Below, one piece after another: positions 16,930 through 25,163 of a stretch of DNA of 28,169 nucleotides. The position numbers and the translations under genes are program-made. Position 1 is the first letter of the stretch, and each line of letters starts with the position of its first letter. Under the pieces are notes generated by a model that had not been told where the DNA came from, ran no database searches, and was given only the letters and a program-made list of their open reading frames with translations. Source of the DNA: CAYOOT01 sp964405665 (GTDB lineage Bacteria; Bdellovibrionota_C; UBA2361; SZUA-149; CAZDWZ01); contig CAYOOT010000033.1 of the NCBI GenBank assembly GCA_964405665.1, positions 1 through 28,169 of the forward strand. The letters are read 5' to 3'.

Positions 16930-17664
16930 GTGGGATTTTTTAATAAAAAAGAAAAAAAGAAAATAGAAAAACACTCTTCTCTTGCTTTCTGGTTTTCTAT
17001 TCCGGCAAATATCATTTTGGGAATGATTTTATTAATTACAATCGCACTTTTTTTACGAAATGGTATTTTTGAAAAAGAGGTTTGGACTTTATTTGCTGTC
17101 GGCTTGATATTTGCCTTTTCCATTCTTTCCCGGGCAAGGATTTCTCGAATCCGGGTGCTGATTCATGAATTAAGACATGCTATTTTAGTTTTGATTACGG
17201 GAAATAATTTAAAACATATTAAGGTAGGAAAAGATGAAGGTGAAGTCGCTTATGAAATGTTCGAAAATAAGATTCAATCCGGTCCGATAATTACCTTGGC
17301 TCCTTATTGTTTTCCAATATTTTCTATCCCGACACTCGCTGCATGTTTAATCTTAGAAAACGATTATCGCGTTATTTTATCTCTTGCTTTGGGTTTTGCT
17401 TTGGGTTTGGATATTTCTACCGCTCTCGATGAAATTCATCCCGGACAAACTGATTTTAAAAAAGTTATCGGTGGATTTTTCATGTCAGCGCTTTTTATTG
17501 TTTCTTTTGGATTTTTTTGGATTAGTTTTTGTTTTCTTTGGATCGTGGGGGGAAGAAATGCTTATCTTAACGCCGCAACAACTGGCTATCAGATTGCCGA
17601 GGTTACCCGAGAGTATTTAAAAGAAGAATATTTGCAGAAGGATTTGTCTCAAAGAAAACCATAG
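16930..17664 (+). CDS. M50B-like integral-membrane metallopeptidase homologue
   Basis: A 244-residue membrane protein with about five to six TM helices. VLIHELRHAI contains a zinc-protease HExxH motif (H79-E80-x-x-H83) at the end of a TM helix. It is followed by the APYCFPIFSIP segment, then LGLDISTALDEIHPGQTD, which offers several aspartates for the third zinc ligand. This arrangement resembles the M50B-like family of bacterial membrane peptidases and inactive homologues. The start is taken as GTG at 16930, 8 nt after the pseudokinase stop. No Shine-Dalgarno is visible, so translational coupling is likely. The C-terminus is a charged cytosolic tail. Its substrate is unknown; the neighbouring membrane-spanning pseudokinase is a candidate. 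The peptidase assignment rests on motif and topology only. Confidence 0.7.
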   Translation: MGFFNKKEKKKIEKHSSLAFWFSIPANIILGMILLITIALFLRNGIFEKEVWTLFAVGLIFAFSILSRARISRIRVLIHELRHAILVLITGNNLKHIKVGKDEGEVAYEMFENKIQSGPIITLAPYCFPIFSIPTLAACLILENDYRVILSLALGFALGLDISTALDEIHPGQTDFKKVIGGFFMSALFIVSFGFFWISFCFLWIVGGRNAYLNAATTGYQIAEVTREYLKEEYLQKDLSQRKP

Positions 17665-17689
17665 TCCGGTAATTCAGTCTTTTAATTGA

Positions 17690-18292
17690 TTAGTACGGAT
17701 GATCTAATTCTTCGTATTTAGTGTCTTCTCCAGTCATTACGCATTCAGTCCGTTTTAGAATTTCATTCACTTTTTCATTTTTTTTTATTTTTTCAAGATA
17801 AAGCGCCGGTGGATTGGTATAAATTGAAGATGAGCTGTTCAGTTCGTACTTTGTATTTGCTTCTAAATTATCACTGAGGCTGCAATTTGCGTAAAGATAT
17901 TTTCTAAAGCAGCCATAATAAGTTTTGGTATAAGTGCTTTCGTAGCAAGCAGTAGGGGACTTATTTTTTCTCCTTGCCCGATCTTGATCGTCTAAACAGC
18001 TGCGATATCCCGAACTGTCAAATTTTGTGTTTTCCTGACAATCATAGGGACTGCCTAAAATAGCAATCGCCAAATCAAAACGATGTTCTCCCGGCAGAAG
18101 AGTAATACCACTGGTATTAAACTCCTGCCCTGAGGTGGAGCAGCGATAAACTTCCAGATTTTTATTGTCGGAAGTAACATAGACAGTAGCTATTTTATTT
18201 TCTGGAAGTTCCGGGCCGGGATAACCCTTGGTTGGTGAGCACGAAATAAGGGTAATGATACTGAGCAATAAAGCAGCTTTAATAATATTCAT
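17690..18292 (-). CDS. Cysteine-rich predicted lipoprotein, function unknown
   Basis: About 200 residues from the ATG at 18292, which begins a clear lipoprotein signal (MNIIKAALLLSIITLISC, lipobox Leu-Ile-Ser-Cys). The first mature residues, GYPGPELPENKIATVYV, and the later GITLLPGEHRFDLAI form a motif pair seen in many short lipoproteins of unknown role. The middle part holds many cysteines (YDCQENTKF, SCLDDQDRARRKN, CYESTYTKTYYGCF, YANCSLSD), suggesting disulfides outside the cytoplasm. It overlaps the 3' end of hldD by 14 nt and is likely co-transcribed. It converges on the M50B-like gene with only 25 nt between stops and no recognisable terminator there. Confidence 0.7.
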   Translation of the reverse strand: MNIIKAALLLSIITLISCSPTKGYPGPELPENKIATVYVTSDNKNLEVYRCSTSGQEFNTSGITLLPGEHRFDLAIAILGSPYDCQENTKFDSSGYRSCLDDQDRARRKNKSPTACYESTYTKTYYGCFRKYLYANCSLSDNLEANTKYELNSSSSIYTNPPALYLEKIKKNEKVNEILKRTECVMTGEDTKYEELDHPY

Positions 18293-19256
18293 GTTTTGAC
18301 AAATGATTGTTAACATAATCGCCGACAGCATCTTCCAAGGACATAAACTGATAGTTTAAACCTGTGCTTTTTAGTTTGTTCATCTCTGCTTGAGTAAAAT
18401 ATTGATATTTATTTTGGAGGTGCAAGGGCATTTCGATATATTCGATATTGGGTTGTTTGTTCAAAGCAGCAAAAACGGCTTTTGCTAAATTATTCCAAGG
18501 TTGAGCGGCTCCTGTTCCTAAATTATAAATGCCCGATATTTTCGGACGATTATAAAGCCACCAAATAACTTCGCAGCAATCTTTTACATAAATAAAATCT
18601 CTTTTTTGTTCCCCGTCTTGATATTGAGGATGATGGGATTTGAAAAGTTTAATTTTGCCTTGGTTTTTAATTTGATTAAAAGCTTTAAACACCAAGCTGC
18701 TCATTTCTGTTTTGTGGTTTTCGTTGGGTCCGAATACGTTGAAAAATTTAAGGCCGACCATTGATTTGATTGCTCCAGTATTAAGAGCCCAAGTGTCAAA
18801 GGCGCTTTTGGAATAGCCATAGATATTAAGTGGCTTTAGTTTTTTAGAAACATCATCGGCATCGGAAAATCCCAAATTTCCATCTCCGTAAGTTGCAGCA
18901 CTGGAAGCATAAATCATTCTTATTCCACGAGGCATTGCCCATTCGGCAAGCGCTTTGGAAAAGGAAAAATTATTATGCATTACATATTCAGCATTTATTT
19001 CCGTTGTGGAAGAACAAGCGCCTAAATGAATTATTGCTTTTACGTTGTTAAGTAAAAGAGGTAATTGAGCATGGGTAAGCATTTGGTAGAACCGATCCTT
19101 GTGAATGTAATCAAGGTAGCTCTTGCCAACAAGATTTTTCCATTTTTCTGAGGTTCCCAGATTATCAACAATGATAATATCTTTAATGCCTTCATTGTTT
19201 AGTTTTTTTAATAAACAACTGCCAATAAATCCTGCCCCACCTGTAAGTAAAATCAT
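18279..19256 (-). CDS. hldD: ADP-L-glycero-D-manno-heptose 6-epimerase
   Basis: A short-chain dehydrogenase/reductase fold sugar epimerase of 325 residues that makes ADP-L-glycero-beta-D-manno-heptose for the LPS inner core. The NADP-binding GGAGFIG lies at 6-12. The HldD-specific stretch DNLGTSEKWKNLVG followed by YLDYIHKDRF distinguishes it from GalE-type epimerases. The catalytic YxxxK is Y146-K150, and KFFNVFGPNE (170-179) and RDFIYVKD (219-226) are typical. The ATG at 19256 has an AGGAC site about 7 nt upstream. No other heptose gene is in the window. Its presence supports an LPS-bearing outer membrane. Confidence 0.94.
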   Translation of the reverse strand: MILLTGGAGFIGSCLLKKLNNEGIKDIIIVDNLGTSEKWKNLVGKSYLDYIHKDRFYQMLTHAQLPLLLNNVKAIIHLGACSSTTEINAEYVMHNNFSFSKALAEWAMPRGIRMIYASSAATYGDGNLGFSDADDVSKKLKPLNIYGYSKSAFDTWALNTGAIKSMVGLKFFNVFGPNENHKTEMSSLVFKAFNQIKNQGKIKLFKSHHPQYQDGEQKRDFIYVKDCCEVIWWLYNRPKISGIYNLGTGAAQPWNNLAKAVFAALNKQPNIEYIEMPLHLQNKYQYFTQAEMNKLKSTGLNYQFMSLEDAVGDYVNNHLSKHEYY

Positions 19257-19356
19257 CTTTAGTCCTGAATAATTATTAGGAATAATTTATAATATAAATC
19301 ACCAAACATAGAAAACTAAGTATAAAAAAATATAGTTATTTTAAGTAACTAAAATA

Positions 19357-19384
19357 TTGACTAAGCAAATAATTAGCGTATAAA
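19357..19384 (+). promoter_or_regulatory. Predicted leu operon promoter
   Basis: TTGACT (19357-19362) and TATAAA (19379-19384) are separated by 16 nt. Transcription would start near 19391, only about 10 nt before the leader peptide ATG. This positions the attenuator right at the transcript's 5' end. Confidence 0.7.
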
Positions 19385-19400
19385 AAAGTCATTGATTTTT

Positions 19401-19508
19401 ATGAAAACAGATTTTATTAAAATTTCTTTTAGTTTCAAGTGCTTATCCCAGAGCTTAGGGATCCAAGGTTTATCGCTGTCTCTGCTGCTACTTATTATTA
19501 AGATCTAA
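19401..19508 (+). CDS. leuL: leu operon leader peptide (attenuator)
   Basis: A 35-codon ORF, ATG to TAA, between the leu promoter and an intrinsic terminator. It contains eight leucine codons, with a cluster reading LSLSLLLL (19470-19493) followed by Ile-Ile-Lys-Ile and stop. Five different leucine codons are used, TTA and CTG most often, and four are consecutive (CTG CTG CTA CTT). Ribosome stalling at these codons under leucine shortage is the expected sensor. The ribosome site is poor, as expected for such a short 5' leader. Confidence 0.8.
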   Translation: MKTDFIKISFSFKCLSQSLGIQGLSLSLLLLIIKI

Positions 19509-19548
19509 AGAGGCAGAGCTTTATATTGATTTTTAAAGGCCCTGTCTC
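19476..19548 (+). promoter_or_regulatory. Alternative pairing segments of the leu attenuator (1:2 and 2:3)
   Basis: Segment 1 CTGTCTC (19476-19482) lies within the leucine codons. Segment 2 GAGGCAG (19510-19516) begins just after the leader stop. Segment 3, a second CTGTCTC (19542-19548), is part of the terminator's 5' arm. Segment 2 can pair with either copy (7 bp, one G-U). CTCTGC (19480-19485) can also pair with GCAGAG (19513-19518). A ribosome stalled on the leucine run would mask segment 1, free segment 2 to pair with segment 3, and prevent the terminator. Confidence 0.72.
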
Positions 19549-19567
19549 CCCAGACAGGGCCTTTTTT
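19535..19567 (+). terminator. Intrinsic terminator of the leu attenuator
   Basis: A perfect 13-bp stem (arms 19535-19547 and 19552-19564) with a CCCC loop runs directly into a six-T tract (19562-19567). It lies between the leader peptide stop and the leuA ATG, so it can only act as a conditional terminator. Confidence 0.92.
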
Positions 19568-19597
19568 GTTTTAAGGACAAGAAAGAAAGAGGAAAAA

Positions 19598-21196
19598 ATG
19601 GAAAAAAATAGACAGATTCGTATTTTTGATACGACGTTAAGAGACGGTCAGCAGTGCCCGGGTGCGGGAATGAGCTTTGAACATAATTTGGAATATGCAG
19701 AGCTGGCCTGTGAAGTTGGTGTGGATGTGATGGAAGCAGGTTTCCCCTCCGCCAGCGCTTTGGATTATAAAATTGTTAATACAATTGCTTCAGAATTTAG
19801 TTCTCGTCTGGATTGTCCGATTATCGCCGGCCTTTGCCAATTAAGAGAAGAACAAGTTGATAAGACCATCGAAGCATTATTTCCGGCAATTCGTTATCAA
19901 AAAGCATTGCTTCATGTCTATTTGCCGGTGGGGGAAGAATTAATGGCGGCATCTTTAGGAGTTGAACGTGCTGAAAATAAAAAGCAATTAGTAAAAGAAG
20001 TTTATGATTATATATTAAAGGCTTCTCAGGCAGGGCTGGAAGTAGAATTTAGTCCTGAGGGCTATTCCCAAATGAAGAGTAACTTTGATTTTACAACTGA
20101 TTGCATTAGAGCGGCGGTGGAAGCGGGAGCAACAGTGATTAATTGTCCGGACACAATTGGCGGAGCTTGTGAATTTGAAGGAGAAGAATATTTTGTTGAA
20201 AAAATGAATCGCCATGCGGCAATTATTGCTAAAGAATATCCCGGCCGTTCGATTATTTGGTCGGCACATTGTCATAATGATTTTGGTTTGGCTGTTCAAA
20301 ATTCAATCAATGCCGTTTTCCGCGGACCGGTAACGCAAGTTGAAGGTTGTTTTAATGGCGTGGGAGAAAGAGCGGGAAATGCAGCTTTGGAACAAGTGAT
20401 TATGATCATCAAACACTTTGCACATAAACAAAATTCTAAAAATCCATTCTACACAAAAATTAAAACTGAATATATTCAAAAAATCTCTGATTTTGTTTCG
20501 AAAAATATGCTTGCCCGACAAGCTTGTTCGCCAATTGTGGGAGAAAATGCTGTTAAACATACTGCCGGAGGACACACCAATGCCATGTTAAAAAATCCTC
20601 TTGCCTATCAGCCTTTTGATCCCCAAGAAGTAGGCCGAGAAATTAGTTTTATCTTTGGCCCTTTAAGTGGGGGCAATCATGCCAAGTCAGTAATTGAAAA
20701 TAAGGGCTATCATTGTGCCGATGCGGAGAAAGCAACCATCGCACAGTACATAAAAAACATTTATTCCGATCGCAGAAAAGGAATAACTGATGCTGAATTG
20801 TTAAACGGATATTTTTCTTATCGCGAGCCGATTAAACTTGATAACTTGGAATATTCTAAGAGTGAAAATAAAGCGAAAATTAAAGCAGAGGGTTCTTTTT
20901 TTTCTAAATCTGGTATGATCATAGAAGAAATTGAAGGAAAAGATTCGGCTCTGGCTGCCTTAAAAAAAGCTATTGAGAAAAATTTCGATCCTTTTAGTGT
21001 TGAAAACTATCGAAGCAAATCTGATTCTTCGGGGATTGAAGCAAGAAGCATTTCCAAAATAGTAATTAAAGATTCTCAAGGACTTGTTTTTGACGGAACC
21101 GGAATTGATCAAGATATAGAAATTTCTTCAATGAAAGCTTTAATAGCTGCAGTAAATAAAGCATTTATCGAAAAAAATTATAGGAAAAATGGCTAA
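19598..21196 (+). CDS. leuA: 2-isopropylmalate synthase
   Basis: First committed step of leucine synthesis: acetyl-CoA plus 2-oxoisovalerate gives 2-isopropylmalate. The protein is 532 residues from the ATG at 19598, which has a GAGG site 6 nt upstream. The open frame extends back to 19526 but would run through the terminator, so it is rejected. The catalytic motif DTTLRDGQQ is at 11-19, with GFPSAS and the metal-binding HCHND at 224-228. The HTAGGHTNAMLKNP segment follows. The C-terminal regulatory (LeuA dimer) domain is present (GIEARSISKIVIKD, then FDGTGIDQDIEISSMKALI), consistent with leucine feedback inhibition. leuC begins on the last base of its stop codon. Confidence 0.95.
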   Translation: MEKNRQIRIFDTTLRDGQQCPGAGMSFEHNLEYAELACEVGVDVMEAGFPSASALDYKIVNTIASEFSSRLDCPIIAGLCQLREEQVDKTIEALFPAIRYQKALLHVYLPVGEELMAASLGVERAENKKQLVKEVYDYILKASQAGLEVEFSPEGYSQMKSNFDFTTDCIRAAVEAGATVINCPDTIGGACEFEGEEYFVEKMNRHAAIIAKEYPGRSIIWSAHCHNDFGLAVQNSINAVFRGPVTQVEGCFNGVGERAGNAALEQVIMIIKHFAHKQNSKNPFYTKIKTEYIQKISDFVSKNMLARQACSPIVGENAVKHTAGGHTNAMLKNPLAYQPFDPQEVGREISFIFGPLSGGNHAKSVIENKGYHCADAEKATIAQYIKNIYSDRRKGITDAELLNGYFSYREPIKLDNLEYSKSENKAKIKAEGSFFSKSGMIIEEIEGKDSALAALKKAIEKNFDPFSVENYRSKSDSSGIEARSISKIVIKDSQGLVFDGTGIDQDIEISSMKALIAAVNKAFIEKNYRKNG

Positions 21197-22593
21197 TGGG
21201 GCGAAATATAATAGAAAAAATTTGGGATGCGCATCTTGTTCTGGAACATCCGGGGCATCCTGATATTTTAGCAATAGATCTGATGCTGATTCATGAAGTA
21301 ACTTCCGCTCAGGCCTTTCAAATGCTTAGAGAAAAAAATTTAAAAGTAAATGATTGCGGGAAGATGCTGGCCACTTTGGATCACAGTATCCCTACCCGGA
21401 AAAACCGTTTGGAAATATATGATCAATCGGCAAAGATTCAGGTAGAAACTTTGCGAACTAATTGTAAAGATTTTGGAATTCCTCTTTGTGATTATGACAG
21501 TGGTCGGCAAGGTGTGGTGCATGTGATTGGCCCGGAAATGGGAACAACACAACCGGGAATGACTATTGTTTGCGGGGATTCTCATACCTCCACTCACGGC
21601 GCATTCGGAGCACTAGCGTTTGGAATTGGTACTTCGGAAGTAGCGCATGTGTTAGCAACAAGTTGTATGTTGCAGAAAAGACCAAAGACAATGAAAGTTG
21701 TTTTTAATGGCAAATTTAATAAAGGGGTTTATGCTAAAGATGCCATTATTAAGCTTATTTCTGTGATTGGTTTTGACGGTGCGACCGGTTATGTCATTGA
21801 ATACTCTGGCACGGCGATTTCTAAAATGAGCATGGAAGAGCGAATGACAGTTTGCAACATGACTATCGAATGTGGTGCCAGGGCGGGACTAATCGCTCCC
21901 GATCAAACGACAATTGATTATATTAAAGGAAAAGCATTTGCTCCAAAAGCGGCAGATTGGGATCGAGCAGTTCAGTATTGGTTAAGTTTTCAAAGTGATC
22001 CTGATTCTAAATTCGATCGAGAAGTGATTATTAATTTAGATGAACTTCAACCGATGGTTACTTGGGGAACAAATCCTTCTCAAGCAGTAGATATCAAAAG
22101 TAACATTCCTAAGTTTGCTGAACTAGCAGAAGAGCAAAAAGCAGGAGTAAAAAGAGCTTTAGAATATACTAAATTAAAAGATGGACAGGCAATTGCGGGA
22201 GTGCCGATTACTTGGGCATTTTTAGGATCTTGTACCAATGGTCGGATTGAAGATCTAAGAATAGCGGCAAAAATTTTAGCAGGAAATAAAATCCATCCCA
22301 CTGTAACTTTTTATGTCGTTCCTGGTTCAGAAGCGGTAAGAGATCAGGCCATTAAGGAAGGACTGGATCAAATATTTATTCAAGCCGGTGCTGATTTTAG
22401 AATGCCGGGCTGTTCCATGTGCTTAGCAATGAATGATGACAAGGTTCCTCCCGGAATGCGTTGCATCAGTTCTTCGAATCGTAATTTTGTCGGTCGTCAA
22501 GGTCCCGGAAGTTTAACTCATTTGGCCTCTCCGGCAACAGTTACGGCCAGTGCAATTGAAGGAAAAATAACATCTGCGGAGGGATTTATTTAA
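21196..22593 (+). CDS. leuC: 3-isopropylmalate dehydratase large subunit
   Basis: Isomerises 2- to 3-isopropylmalate together with LeuD. It is 465 residues, the standard length. Aconitase-family iron-sulfur ligands are visible: C346 in GSCTNGR, and C406 and C409 in MPGCSMCLAM. VCGDSHTSTHGAFGALAFGIG (near 126-145) is the family hallmark. The start codon overlaps the leuA stop (TAATG) and its own stop overlaps the leuD start the same way, so expression is coupled and stoichiometric with LeuD. Confidence 0.97.
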   Translation: MGRNIIEKIWDAHLVLEHPGHPDILAIDLMLIHEVTSAQAFQMLREKNLKVNDCGKMLATLDHSIPTRKNRLEIYDQSAKIQVETLRTNCKDFGIPLCDYDSGRQGVVHVIGPEMGTTQPGMTIVCGDSHTSTHGAFGALAFGIGTSEVAHVLATSCMLQKRPKTMKVVFNGKFNKGVYAKDAIIKLISVIGFDGATGYVIEYSGTAISKMSMEERMTVCNMTIECGARAGLIAPDQTTIDYIKGKAFAPKAADWDRAVQYWLSFQSDPDSKFDREVIINLDELQPMVTWGTNPSQAVDIKSNIPKFAELAEEQKAGVKRALEYTKLKDGQAIAGVPITWAFLGSCTNGRIEDLRIAAKILAGNKIHPTVTFYVVPGSEAVRDQAIKEGLDQIFIQAGADFRMPGCSMCLAMNDDKVPPGMRCISSSNRNFVGRQGPGSLTHLASPATVTASAIEGKITSAEGFI

Positions 22594-23198
22594 TGGAAAA
22601 ATTTAAAACATTTACGGGAAGAGTTTTACCTCTTCCGATGAAGGATGTGGATACGGATTTAATTATTCCGGCAAAGTATTTAACGACTGTTAGTAAGGAA
22701 GGCTTAGCCCAAGGTTTGTTTAGAAATCTCAGGGATAGCAATCCTGATTTTCCTTTAAATAATCCGAAGTATCAAGGAGCGGAAATCTTAGTTGCCGATA
22801 CAAACTTTGGTAGTGGATCTTCCAGAGAACATGCAGTCTGGGCCATTAAAAGCCATGGATTTAAAGTCGTAATTGCCAAATCCTTTGCTGATATTTTTTA
22901 TAACAATAGCGCAAAAAATGGTTTGTTATTGGTTAAGCTTCCGGAAAATGTAGTTGATCAAATTCTAGAAGTCGCTATTTCCGGAAGTTATTCTCTAACT
23001 GTTGATTTAGAAAAACAAGAAGTTAACTTACCAACTGAAGAAAAATATAATTTTCAATATGATTCTTTTTCCCGGCATTGTTTGCTTAATGGTTTAGATG
23101 AGCTTGATTATCTTATTTCCAATAAAGAAAAAATTACTGCTTTTCAAAAAGCCCAAGAGAAGAATCGTTTTTATACAACATTAAAGGCAAATCAATAA
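22593..23198 (+). CDS. leuD: 3-isopropylmalate dehydratase small subunit
   Basis: The 201-residue swivelling subunit that completes the LeuCD active site. DTDLIIPAKYL near the N-terminus and NFGSGSSREHAVWAI in the middle are diagnostic, and FADIFYNNSAKNGLL follows. The ATG overlaps the leuC stop (TAATG). leuB follows after 31 nt. Confidence 0.97.
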   Translation: MEKFKTFTGRVLPLPMKDVDTDLIIPAKYLTTVSKEGLAQGLFRNLRDSNPDFPLNNPKYQGAEILVADTNFGSGSSREHAVWAIKSHGFKVVIAKSFADIFYNNSAKNGLLLVKLPENVVDQILEVAISGSYSLTVDLEKQEVNLPTEEKYNFQYDSFSRHCLLNGLDELDYLISNKEKITAFQKAQEKNRFYTTLKANQ

Positions 23199-23229
23199 AT
23201 GGTTTTGTTAAGTCAGGAGGCTGGAAGTT

Positions 23230-24309
23230 ATGGAACACAAAATTGTCGTATTACCGGGGGATGGAATTGGCGAGGAAGTAATGGAGCAAGCATTAAGAGT
23301 GCTGGCCGCCGTTTCTGAAAAATCAGGGAAGAAATTTATCACAAAACATGGCTATATTGGCGGTGCCGCCTGGGATAAATATGGCAAGCATTTTCCGGAA
23401 GAGACAAAAGAATTAGCCCATGATTGCGAAGCAATTTTATTCGGTTCCGTTGGCGGTCCGGTTAATGAGCAACATTTGGAAAAATGGAAAAACTGTGAGC
23501 GCGAAGCCTTGCTGGGGATACGAAAAGCTTTTAACTTCAATGCCAACTTTCGTCCGGTAAAAGTATTTCCCAGTTTAGTTGATATTTGTCCTTTAAAAAA
23601 AGAAGTAGTGCAAAAAGGTTTGGATATTCTTTTTATTCGAGAACTCTTGGGAGATCTTTATTTTGGTGAACATAAAACTTTTGTTAAAGACGGAAAGCGC
23701 TGTGCCAGTGATGTTGCCGAATATAACGAAGATCAAATTGCCTCGATTGCCAAAGTTGCTTTCGAAGCTGCGAGGATTAGGAAGAAAAAAGTTACCTCAG
23801 TGGATAAGGCCAATGTTTTGGATATTTCTAAGCTCTGGCGAGCAGTAGTAAAAGAAGTGGCTCAAAATTATCCCGATGTGGAACTTAATGATATGTTGGT
23901 TGATAATTGCGCAATGCAAATAATTATCAATCCTTCACAGTTTGATGTGATTGTTACTTCCAATATGTTTGGCGATATTTTATCCGATGCCGGCGCCGTG
24001 CTGCCGGGCTCTCTGGGTTTAATGCCTTCTGCCAGTTTTAACAAAGATGGTTTTGCCCTATATGAACCAATTGGCGGTTCAGCACCGGATCTTGCAAATC
24101 TGGGAGTTGCTAATCCGATTGCCCAAATTTTGTCCACTGCTTTAATGCTGCGATATTCATTTAAAATGGAAGAAGAAGCTCAAGCTATTGAATATGCAGT
24201 AGAAAGAACTTTAAATGAAGGCTTTAGAACTAAAGATATCTGTCAAACGGGAAATACGCTGGTGGGTACTAAAGAAATCAGCAATAAAATTATAAGCTAC
24301 TTAAAGTAG
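23230..24309 (+). CDS. leuB: 3-isopropylmalate dehydrogenase
   Basis: NAD-dependent oxidative decarboxylation of 3-isopropylmalate, the third step of the pathway. It is 359 residues, full length. LPGDGIGEEV opens the protein. The SVDKANVLDISKLWR segment and the NMFGDILSDAGAVLPGSLGL metal/substrate loop are followed by the cofactor loop GSAPDLANLGVANP. A strong AGGAGG ribosome site lies about 10 nt upstream of the ATG, so this gene can be translated independently of leuD. It is the last enzyme gene in the operon; branched-chain aminotransferase is not in the window. Confidence 0.97.
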   Translation: MEHKIVVLPGDGIGEEVMEQALRVLAAVSEKSGKKFITKHGYIGGAAWDKYGKHFPEETKELAHDCEAILFGSVGGPVNEQHLEKWKNCEREALLGIRKAFNFNANFRPVKVFPSLVDICPLKKEVVQKGLDILFIRELLGDLYFGEHKTFVKDGKRCASDVAEYNEDQIASIAKVAFEAARIRKKKVTSVDKANVLDISKLWRAVVKEVAQNYPDVELNDMLVDNCAMQIIINPSQFDVIVTSNMFGDILSDAGAVLPGSLGLMPSASFNKDGFALYEPIGGSAPDLANLGVANPIAQILSTALMLRYSFKMEEEAQAIEYAVERTLNEGFRTKDICQTGNTLVGTKEISNKIISYLK

Positions 24310-24338
24310 TGTCCTTATTAAATTCTTAGCATCTTAAC

Positions 24339-24367
24339 CTATTGGAAAGTGTTTTATCCCCCAATAG
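24339..24367. terminator. Possible weak hairpin between leuB and the next gene
   Basis: CTATTGG (24339-24345) and CCAATAG (24361-24367) form a 7-bp stem with a 15-nt loop, followed by ATTTT. It ends 10 nt before the next ATG, so it could be a weak terminator or a structure affecting that start. Confidence 0.3.
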
Positions 24368-24377
24368 ATTTTAAGTT

Positions 24378-25163
24378 ATGGACAGCAAAGAAGAAAAGAC
24401 AATTGAGTATCCCGCTCTTGAAAAATGCATGATTGTCGAATCTCGTTTTTTAGTGCGACAAGAAATAGTAAATTCTATTAAAGCAAGCGCTTTATTTGAA
24501 AAGGTTCTGGAAGCTCAATCTTTAGCTGATGGTATTGAAAAAGTTAAAACAATTAAGTTAGATGCCTGCTTTGTTGGAACTTCGATTTCACCAAATGCAG
24601 TTGAAGTCTTTTTAGATAAAGCATCAGCCACCAGTAAGTCCAAGAACTGCTCCTTTATTGTTGTAGTTAACGAGACAAATAAAGATGCCGTAAAACAATT
24701 TGCAAAGTCTCATGGAATAATTAACTGGCCTTCTAATAGAGCAAATTTCTCCGCAAGCATAGTTCAATCGATAATTAAGGCCAATGAGAATAGTCCCTGG
24801 AAAGATTTATTAGCATTAAGTAAACAAGAGGAAATAGAAGCCTTAGAAAAAAGGAAATATGATCCTCAAGTTGTGGCTTTAATTTTTGCTAATTGCGCTG
24901 AAGACTTAAGAAAAATTAGTATTGCCATTAGAAGAAGAGAATATGGTCTGGATAAAACCGGTTTACCTGATCTTAGAGCAAAAAAAGACATTAATAATTT
25001 CGTCGATCAATTAACTGCCAAGTTTGAAAATGAGGAAGAAGCCGAAAAATTAAAAGAATTTTTTCAAAGAACTCTGTCTCAATGGGTGATTAATCAAATA
25101 GTTCTTTCCCCTCAGGAAGCAAAAGCAATTTTGGAGCATGACTGGTCGACTTTTGACGATTAG
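24378..25163 (+). CDS. Protein with a degenerate receiver-like domain, function unknown
   Basis: 261 residues. The first 135 or so follow the alternating strand-helix order of a response-regulator receiver: CMIVESRFLVRQEI, then LDACFVGTSISPNAVEVFLDKA, then CSFIVVVNETNKDAVKQFA and IINWPSNRANF. The acidic pocket reads Glu-Ser instead of Asp-Asp, and the phospho-accepting position lies in VGTSI with no Asp, so phosphorylation is not expected. The rest (about 140-261) is helical and charged (LRKISIAIRRREYG, ENEEEAEKLKEFFQRTLS) and not recognised. It starts 68 nt after leuB, possibly read through from the leu operon. It converges with the next gene, overlapping it by 4 nt at the stops. The receiver assignment is a fold-level guess. 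Confidence 0.6.
   Translation: MDSKEEKTIEYPALEKCMIVESRFLVRQEIVNSIKASALFEKVLEAQSLADGIEKVKTIKLDACFVGTSISPNAVEVFLDKASATSKSKNCSFIVVVNETNKDAVKQFAKSHGIINWPSNRANFSASIVQSIIKANENSPWKDLLALSKQEEIEALEKRKYDPQVVALIFANCAEDLRKISIAIRRREYGLDKTGLPDLRAKKDINNFVDQLTAKFENEEEAEKLKEFFQRTLSQWVINQIVLSPQEAKAILEHDWSTFDD

Noticed and set aside
17665..17689. Shared bidirectional terminator between convergent genes
   Set aside because: Only 25 nt and no stem-loop with a T-run could be found.
19257..19356. tRNA or riboswitch in the hldD-leu spacer
   Set aside because: No cloverleaf or known aptamer pattern; only AT-rich promoter-like sequence is visible.
19526..19597. Upstream in-frame extension of leuA
   Set aside because: It translates through the attenuator terminator and lacks a ribosome site; ATG 19598 has a good one and fits LeuA homologues.
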